A DNA stretch of 64,000 bases, taken from Lates calcarifer (Eukaryota > Chordata > Actinopteri > Centropomidae). A program made the position numbers and the translations under genes. The stretch covers positions 8,132,564-8,196,563 of the forward strand of contig NC_066833.1 in NCBI RefSeq assembly GCF_001640805.2, written 5' to 3'. Below the pieces are notes generated by a model that saw only the letters and a program-made list of their open reading frames with translations, searched no databases and had not been told where the DNA came from. Shown piece by piece: positions 58,838-64,000 of this stretch (position 1 is its first letter; the number at the start of each line of letters is the position of its first letter).

Positions 58838-59035
58838 GAACATGCAGGTAAGGTTCTGGAAAAGTCACAGTTTGTTTAGGTTTAGGAAAAGATCATAGTC
58901 TGGGTTCAAATAAGGACTTCCTTAAGGTTAGAGGACCTCATGGTTACAATAATAAACATAATTCACACAGGAAGTAAACAGCTGTGTCAAAGTCCTGTGT
59001 TTTACTGACCCATTTTCCTTCTCCTAAAGAGGACA
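58838..59035 (+). repeat. Dispersed repeat C, copy 2
   Basis: GTTTAGGTTTAGGAAAAGAT, AAGGACTTCCTTAAGGTTAG, GTGTCAAAGTCCTGTGTTTT and ACTGACCCATTTTCCTTC follow the order of copy 1 at 52497 and of the family as I know it. Confidence 0.65.
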
Positions 59036-60080
59036 TTGTTCATTTATGAACCATGTCACCTAACTTCCTCCTAAACCTGTCAATTATAGGTTTTGTTTGT
59101 TCAGAGAAGACAGTCTCGTCTCGTCTAAGAACTATTTCAAGAACTCAGGAACCTGCCTTGACACCAGCTGCTAGTTCAGTTCCTCTGCCATAGTGCCTAA
59201 TGCCAGTCCCTCTCCAGCAGTTGTACTTTTCACAGGAGCTGTCAGTCACTAACTGGTCAAACAAAACTTGCGTTAAACGGGTGTTTAGGTTCATTTACAA
59301 CACAAAGAACTTGTGTCACTAGTGTCAATATTAGGATGAGGGACACACAAAGGTATCTGTAGAGTTATCACCTGAGATAACTCTACATCAACTCTCCATC
59401 TCAGCATCAAACAGCAGACAGACAATCTGGTGAGCAAAGAGCATTTAGCAGCTAAAGAGACCTAAAGTAAAGTGAATACATCATGTGGCCGGGAATACGA
59501 CTCGAAGAGAATACCAATGTGGAAATGTTTGCTAACATTTCAGATATATTCTCAGCTCCTTCAGCTGCCCACAGTGACCAAAACACAGAAAAATCAATCA
59601 GTGCATCAATAAACTGCTTTGATGGGTAAAATCTGTCTATATGGAAAATCTGCATGTCAAAGATGTGTAATTATTTAGGTATTTTACACTAATAACAGCT
59701 ACTCTCTCTGGGATTCATGAGGGAAAAGTACATATGTGTATATAGTTTCTAGTGGGGCAGGATGGAGGCCAAATATCTGCGACTGTAATCCGTCTTTATC
59801 CATCTGGAGCAGGTGTGAAACTAGAGTGAAAAACAAGTGAAGCAGAATATACCCAAAGTTTTTAATTTGCTCCACAGCGTTTGGGAGGCAATTAGAAGAA
59901 ACACTTGCTGATGAAACAAAATGTACTTGTTGCTGTCTGGTGTCAGTGCAGATGGATGGACTGTTGACTCACAAAGGTTAAATGTTTTTGTTTCAGGTGT
60001 AATTTCTGCACTGGGGGTAACCATCACAGACACAAACACGTCTTCCAGTGAAAGTCACACACAACAACACAAACTGATTA
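59036..60080. other. Noncoding, possible conserved patch
   Basis: Bases 59840-60040 are repeat-free, with TTTAATTTGCTCCACAG and GGAGGCAATTAGAAGAAACA. The evidence is too thin for a separate call. Otherwise nothing recognised. Confidence 0.35.
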
Positions 60081-60381
60081 CACTCACCAGCCACTTCATT
60101 AGGTACACCTGCCCAACTGCTCGTTAGCACAAATATCTAATCAGCCAATCACATGGCAGCAGGTCAGCGCATTCAATCATGTAGACATGGTGAAGACGAC
60201 CTACTGAAGTTAATACCAATCAGTCATCCTTTAAACACCACCATCTACCTGAAGATTGTTGTTGACCATGTCCGTCCCTCTATGACCACAGTGACCATCT
60301 TCTGATGGACCGAAATCTCTGAGGGATGTTTCCAGCTCCTCGTTGAATCTCTAAACCTGGTCCAACCTGATACTAGCAAGC
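60081..60381 (+). mobile_element. Tc1-like transposon, internally deleted
   Basis: After TA (60079-60080) it starts CACTCACCAGCCACTTCATT and AGGTACACCTGCCCAACTGC, the terminal repeat of a widespread vertebrate Tc1 family. The leader (CAATCACATGGCAGCAG, GTAGACATGGTGAAGACGAC) jumps near 60215 to a late transposase segment (GTTGTTGACCATGTCCGTCC, ATGACCACAGTGACCATCTT). It then jumps to the C-terminal end (CCGAAATCTCTGAGGGATGT) and CCTGATACTAGCAAG. The 3' terminal repeat is missing, replaced directly by repeat A. Confidence 0.85.
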
Positions 60382-60490
60382 TCTATCTCTGTAGGGATCC
60401 TATCCATAACATTAGAATAACAATCTGAGTGTCAGAGACAAACACAAGAACTTAAGTGGACCTACTTTGACGTGGACAAATGCCCATTTG
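60382..60490 (+). repeat. Dispersed repeat A, copy 5 (inner segment)
   Basis: CTCTATCTCTGTAGGGATCC and CAATCTGAGTGTCAGAGACA through ACTTTGACGTGGACAAATG match the reverse complement of about 19219-19330. Head, body and tail are missing. The GGACGATCGTCC palindrome is decayed. Confidence 0.7.
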
Positions 60491-60639
60491 GTAGTGGTAA
60501 AGTAGCAAGGGTCCCTATCAATCATTTTAAAAACATGGGAGAAACTTCATCCTTTGATTCTAGTTTCTGAGCTCGGCCCATATGTTTCTGAAAGAAGTAT
60601 TTCTCTGGAACAAATGTTGATGAAAATCCAATAAATCAC
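60491..60639. other. Spacer
   Basis: No feature seen. Confidence 0.35.
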
Positions 60640-61640
60640 CCTCACAACTGCCTCCACACAATCTCTAATATTCCTGTCCACTTGTGTATGCTAACGTCCC
60701 GTGGCGGTGCGTCTGGACAGTTCTTATCATTCACTGCCGGGCTGCGTGATGGCGGCCGGGTCACAGAGGAGGATGTGTAACTCATTTCCAGATAATGGCA
60801 GGGTTCTGCAGGCCCTGTTCGCCGACTCATCAATCCACTCGGAGACACACCACGCCCCCGCAGCCCTCACTTATCACCCCAAAACTACCACAGAGCTCTC
60901 TAAATAACTGCTTCCCCTGCACTAATCTGTTCCAATCCCCCACAACGCCTTTCATCCTATGCATCAAGTCCTTTTCCATCTCTTTTTTCCTTCCACATAT
61001 TCTAACAGAGTGTCCCATGATAACGGCCCTGTGACAAAGGAGCGAATGTTTCACTCCCCCGTTTCATCTCCCAGACACGGCAGCCTGGTTATTTCTGAGG
61101 CAAACGTTGGGTGATGAATTCAGATGTCAGTGGGTGGAGCGGGGCCGGGGTGAGGATGGTGGAGGCGATACGATCTCCGTGGGTGGTCTGGCCTGTTTAA
61201 ACTGACCTGGTGCTTAATGATGAAAACTAACAACGCTGTGCATTACAGGAGGGAAAGTCTGAGGGGAAATATGCAGATGCTTTGAGGTGCTGCCCCCACT
61301 GCGCCTGGGAGATCTCGGGGGAAAGCCAGTGTGACGGCGACTTTACGAGGGAAAGCTACAGTGGCTCTACAGTTACTCTGAGGCTGAGCCCAGCTGCCAC
61401 TTTGTGTTTCTGAGCAGCGCTGAGCAGACACCCTACTTTGATTAAAGGTGTTTATACTGGACATCTGATCCAGTGTGACAATAGGCCCAGCTCCGACTCT
61501 TTAACATGAAGCCAAACACACAGTAATGAGGACCGGGCCGGGCCGGGCTCCCTCTTCTCTCCAAATGTGACACTGTGAATCAGGCTCAGCATACCTGACT
61601 AAAATAGCCTGGGCTGGCCGGGTCACGCTTCCTTTTTTTC
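60640..61640. promoter_or_regulatory. Candidate conserved noncoding block
   Basis: A repeat-free, CpG-retaining kilobase: CCCGTGGCGGTGCGTCTGG, GATGGCGGCCGGGTCAC, GATAACGGCCCTGTGACAAA, AGGCGATACGATCTCCGTGG and GGACCGGGCCGGGCCGGGC. AT-rich motifs include CCTGGTGCTTAATGATG and TTTGATTAAAGGTG. The frames (60701-60907, 60795-61034, 60642-60848 minus) overlap and have no domains. Confidence 0.35.
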
Positions 61641-62699
61641 ACCCTTTACTTTTCCTGAAATGATCAACAGGAGAATAATATGTGTTGGATCACTGAGGAG
61701 CTGACCAATGATTCATGTGTGCGTGTGTGTGTGGGTGAGACCCTATTATTTGCACAATAAAGCTCTAAGGAGCGTGGACGCAATCAGGAAGAGATGTTGA
61801 GAATTAGCAGCCTCTAATGTTACAGGGCCATTGGTGGCATGGTGATCCACAGTCATTTGTTATGTTATACAACCTCAACTTGAGCTGATATTTGACATCT
61901 GCTTCTTCTCAGATTTTTTAGGGGATACACACATGAGGAATGTTTCCACAGCCAATGATATCTGAGCTATGGCCTCACCACTAACACCAGCTCACACGTC
62001 CACATGAATAAAGAGCCAGAGGTGGTAATATAATAATACAGTAACTAGGATTACCACCAACCAGTCCAGTTAATCTGTAGGTGAGTCCTCTTTGAGTCCT
62101 TCCATCCTTCAATAGTCCACTGATGTTTAATCATTTATTTATACACAATAATAAAATGAGATATTTTAACCCTAACTCTAACGTAAGTATATTTGACTAG
62201 AAATATTTATTCATGTTCTTAGCTGCAGTCAATATAAATGACAGAGAATGGAGCAAAACAAAACTAAAATACGACATTTAAATTTACTGTGGCTGCTGCA
62301 AAACAAACCTAAACCTTACACATGAATTCCTACTGAACAGAAGGTTCTATTTAAGCGAGTGTTAGATTCTCAAACACAGCAGAATTTCAATCTGTTTGGC
62401 TAATATAGCAATTAAGCTATGTGACTCAACATTACTCACAAAATGAAACATTAACACACCTTGTGCCCTCATCAACCACGTTAGATAAACATTAACGCTT
62501 TCCTTTACTTGGAAGAAACCTTTGCTACTTCCTACCTCATCATTCCTCCAAAATAAAGGCAGCCAATTCCATAATTAAACAAAAATCAGAAAGCCCTGAG
62601 AAAACATCTGTAAGCATCTGGATAAACCCTGACAGGGAGGCTGAACAGGTCAGACTCGGTGCAGCTGAGACTTGTTTCTACACCACAGTGATAGATCCA
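61641..62699. other. Noncoding, no gene seen
   Basis: A short GT run (61718-61732) and TTAACCCTAACTCTAACG (62166-62183), too short to be a telomeric array. Nothing else. Confidence 0.45.
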
Positions 62700-62960
62700 A
62701 CAGTTGTAACCCTATATCTCATACGGAGCTCGCTGCAGGACAAATTATATCTCTGCAGTGATGTCTTATGCGTTTTTAATAATACATTTGCCTCGTCAGC
62801 ATCTCACCTCTCAGGGTGAGCCTGTGTACTCTAATGGGCAGAGGAAGCAGGGGCCAGACAAATAGCTTTTAAGAGGTCTTAGTGAGGAATGACGCCGGGG
62901 GGAAGACGTATGGCTCAGCATTATCAGATCAATCCTGGAAAAAAAAACAAAACCTAGACA
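62700..62960. promoter_or_regulatory. Candidate conserved noncoding element
   Basis: Repeat-free, with CATACGGAGCTCGCTGCAGG, TTATGCGTTTTTAATAATAC, GGAATGACGCCGGGGGGAAG and GCTCAGCATTATCAGATCAA. Texture-based call. Confidence 0.28.
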
Positions 62961-64000
62961 AAAAAGTGTGGAACCTGCATTAGCTGAGGAGTAATGTAAA
63001 GAAAGAAACTGCTCTGTGGTCACTTTCTGTTGTTCAATCATGGATCAAGAACATCAAGGACGTAATTCTCCAACTAATCATTATTTATATAAGACGATCC
63101 CCACTTCGTTAAATAGATCAACAGTGTGTGAGACGTCTTTAGATTAATGAAGAGGAATGATCTAAGTCCTGTCGCAAGATATTTCAATAAAATGGAAAAA
63201 AAACTACATGACAAACTCTTTTTCCAAACAAAAAGTGAATCAGTTCACACACACCGTGTATACACAGTACAGCCATGAAGCACATCCAGCATTATGCTGC
63301 TGTGAAATCAGTTTGAAATAAAATGTTTGATTCCAGTGAGCTTAGCTTACGAAGAAGAGTAAGTGCGAAATTTAAACTGAAACAGAGTGATTTTATCCAC
63401 CTGGGTCTTTATCCTTCTCTCTGCCCACGAACAGCCTTTACATGTTGTTCTCAACAACAATAACACACTGATTACAACAGAGAACAATTATGATCAGCAG
63501 GGTGGAGCAGAGCTGTGACTGCCTCCATGTAGCACGAGAACTGGAAACAAGCTATACAGAACAAACAAGTCATGTGATGTAACATCAGCAGTGCTGTCTC
63601 CTCCTGCATTTGGTTTGAAAATGTACCTTAAAGATGAAATCCTAGTTTCTGGTTTAAAAAATCAACACAGACATGAGACACACACATTTACATTCACAAT
63701 GTTTAGTCAGAATCACCACTTTCCCTTAAACTTGCAGTTTTAGTGACCTAAAGTGAACCAGAGGCAGGACACAGGTTCTGGTCTCTGGCGAGTCCCTCTG
63801 TGCCACATCTCAGAGCAAGGAGAAAAACATCATCCAGGCAGCAATTACAGAACATTTCCTACAGACTGCATTATCAAAACCAAGTATTCAATGACACAAT
63901 TTTTAGACACCAGAGTTGGATCCAGACAAGTCGCTTACTTGACAAAATTCACCCAAAGCCCAAACCAAACACTTGAGATGAATCAGACTGGGTTTAAGTG
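62961..64000. other. Noncoding, no gene seen
   Basis: Ordinary AT-rich sequence to the window end. No repeat or exon recognised. Confidence 0.45.

Noticed and set aside
62166..62183. Telomere-like TTAACCCTAACTCTAACG
   Set aside because: Fewer than three imperfect units; a similar scrap is at 11182. Not an interstitial telomeric array.
1..64000. CRISPR array, operon, phage or rRNA
   Set aside because: No regularly spaced direct repeats, no dense same-strand long frames and no rRNA-like sequence; all features are those of vertebrate noncoding DNA.

Overview
The window looks like a noncoding, repeat-seeded stretch of a teleost fish nuclear genome, most probably a spiny-rayed (percomorph) fish. 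The grounds are its content: three decayed Tc1-like transposons of families common in fish, a CR1/L2-like LINE fragment, two Penelope-like tails, two hAT-type BED zinc-finger fossils, one tRNA-derived SINE, several anonymous dispersed repeats that recur within the window, long (GT)n and (AT)n microsatellites, and many GCTAGC/GCTAAC-type words. No bacterial-style operon, phage, CRISPR array, rRNA or canonical tRNA was seen. No complete protein-coding gene was found. The open frames are short and none matches a host protein I recognise; those with a recognisable origin are transposon remains.

Layout. 0-5 kb: dispersed repeat A (copy 1), a possible conserved block at 1.87-2.39 kb, a BED-finger fossil at 3.3-3.5 kb, a GT microsatellite and one orphan exon-like frame near 5.04-5.31 kb. 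7.1-9.1 kb: a long, nearly repeat-free stretch with TAATTA-type motifs. 9.3-13.4 kb: repeat A copy 2, more candidate conserved blocks, a GT microsatellite and repeat B copy 1. 13.7-15.9 kb: two regulatory-looking blocks, a 5' Tc1 fragment and a degenerate minisatellite. 16-28 kb: mostly featureless, with one candidate conserved block, repeat A copy 3, a weak two-exon candidate and a 12-bp tandem array of TGACCT words. 28.7-32 kb: candidate conserved blocks around a LINE fragment and a Penelope-like tail. 32-39 kb: little. 39.0-41.0 kb: the most distinctive repeat-poor, CpG-retaining block. 41-57 kb: fragments of repeats A, B and C, a Penelope-like remnant, a second BED fossil and a SINE. 57-64 kb: a small CpG-dense patch, three back-to-back perfect hairpins, two Tc1 remnants of one family, and another regulatory-looking block at 60.6-61.6 kb.

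The simplest reading is intergenic sequence or a very large intron. Unique islands with homeodomain, POU, SOX and RFX-like motifs are separated by old transposon debris. That would suit a regulatory landscape around a developmental gene outside the window. This is inference: conservation cannot be measured from one sequence, so every candidate conserved noncoding element (CNE) has low to moderate confidence.
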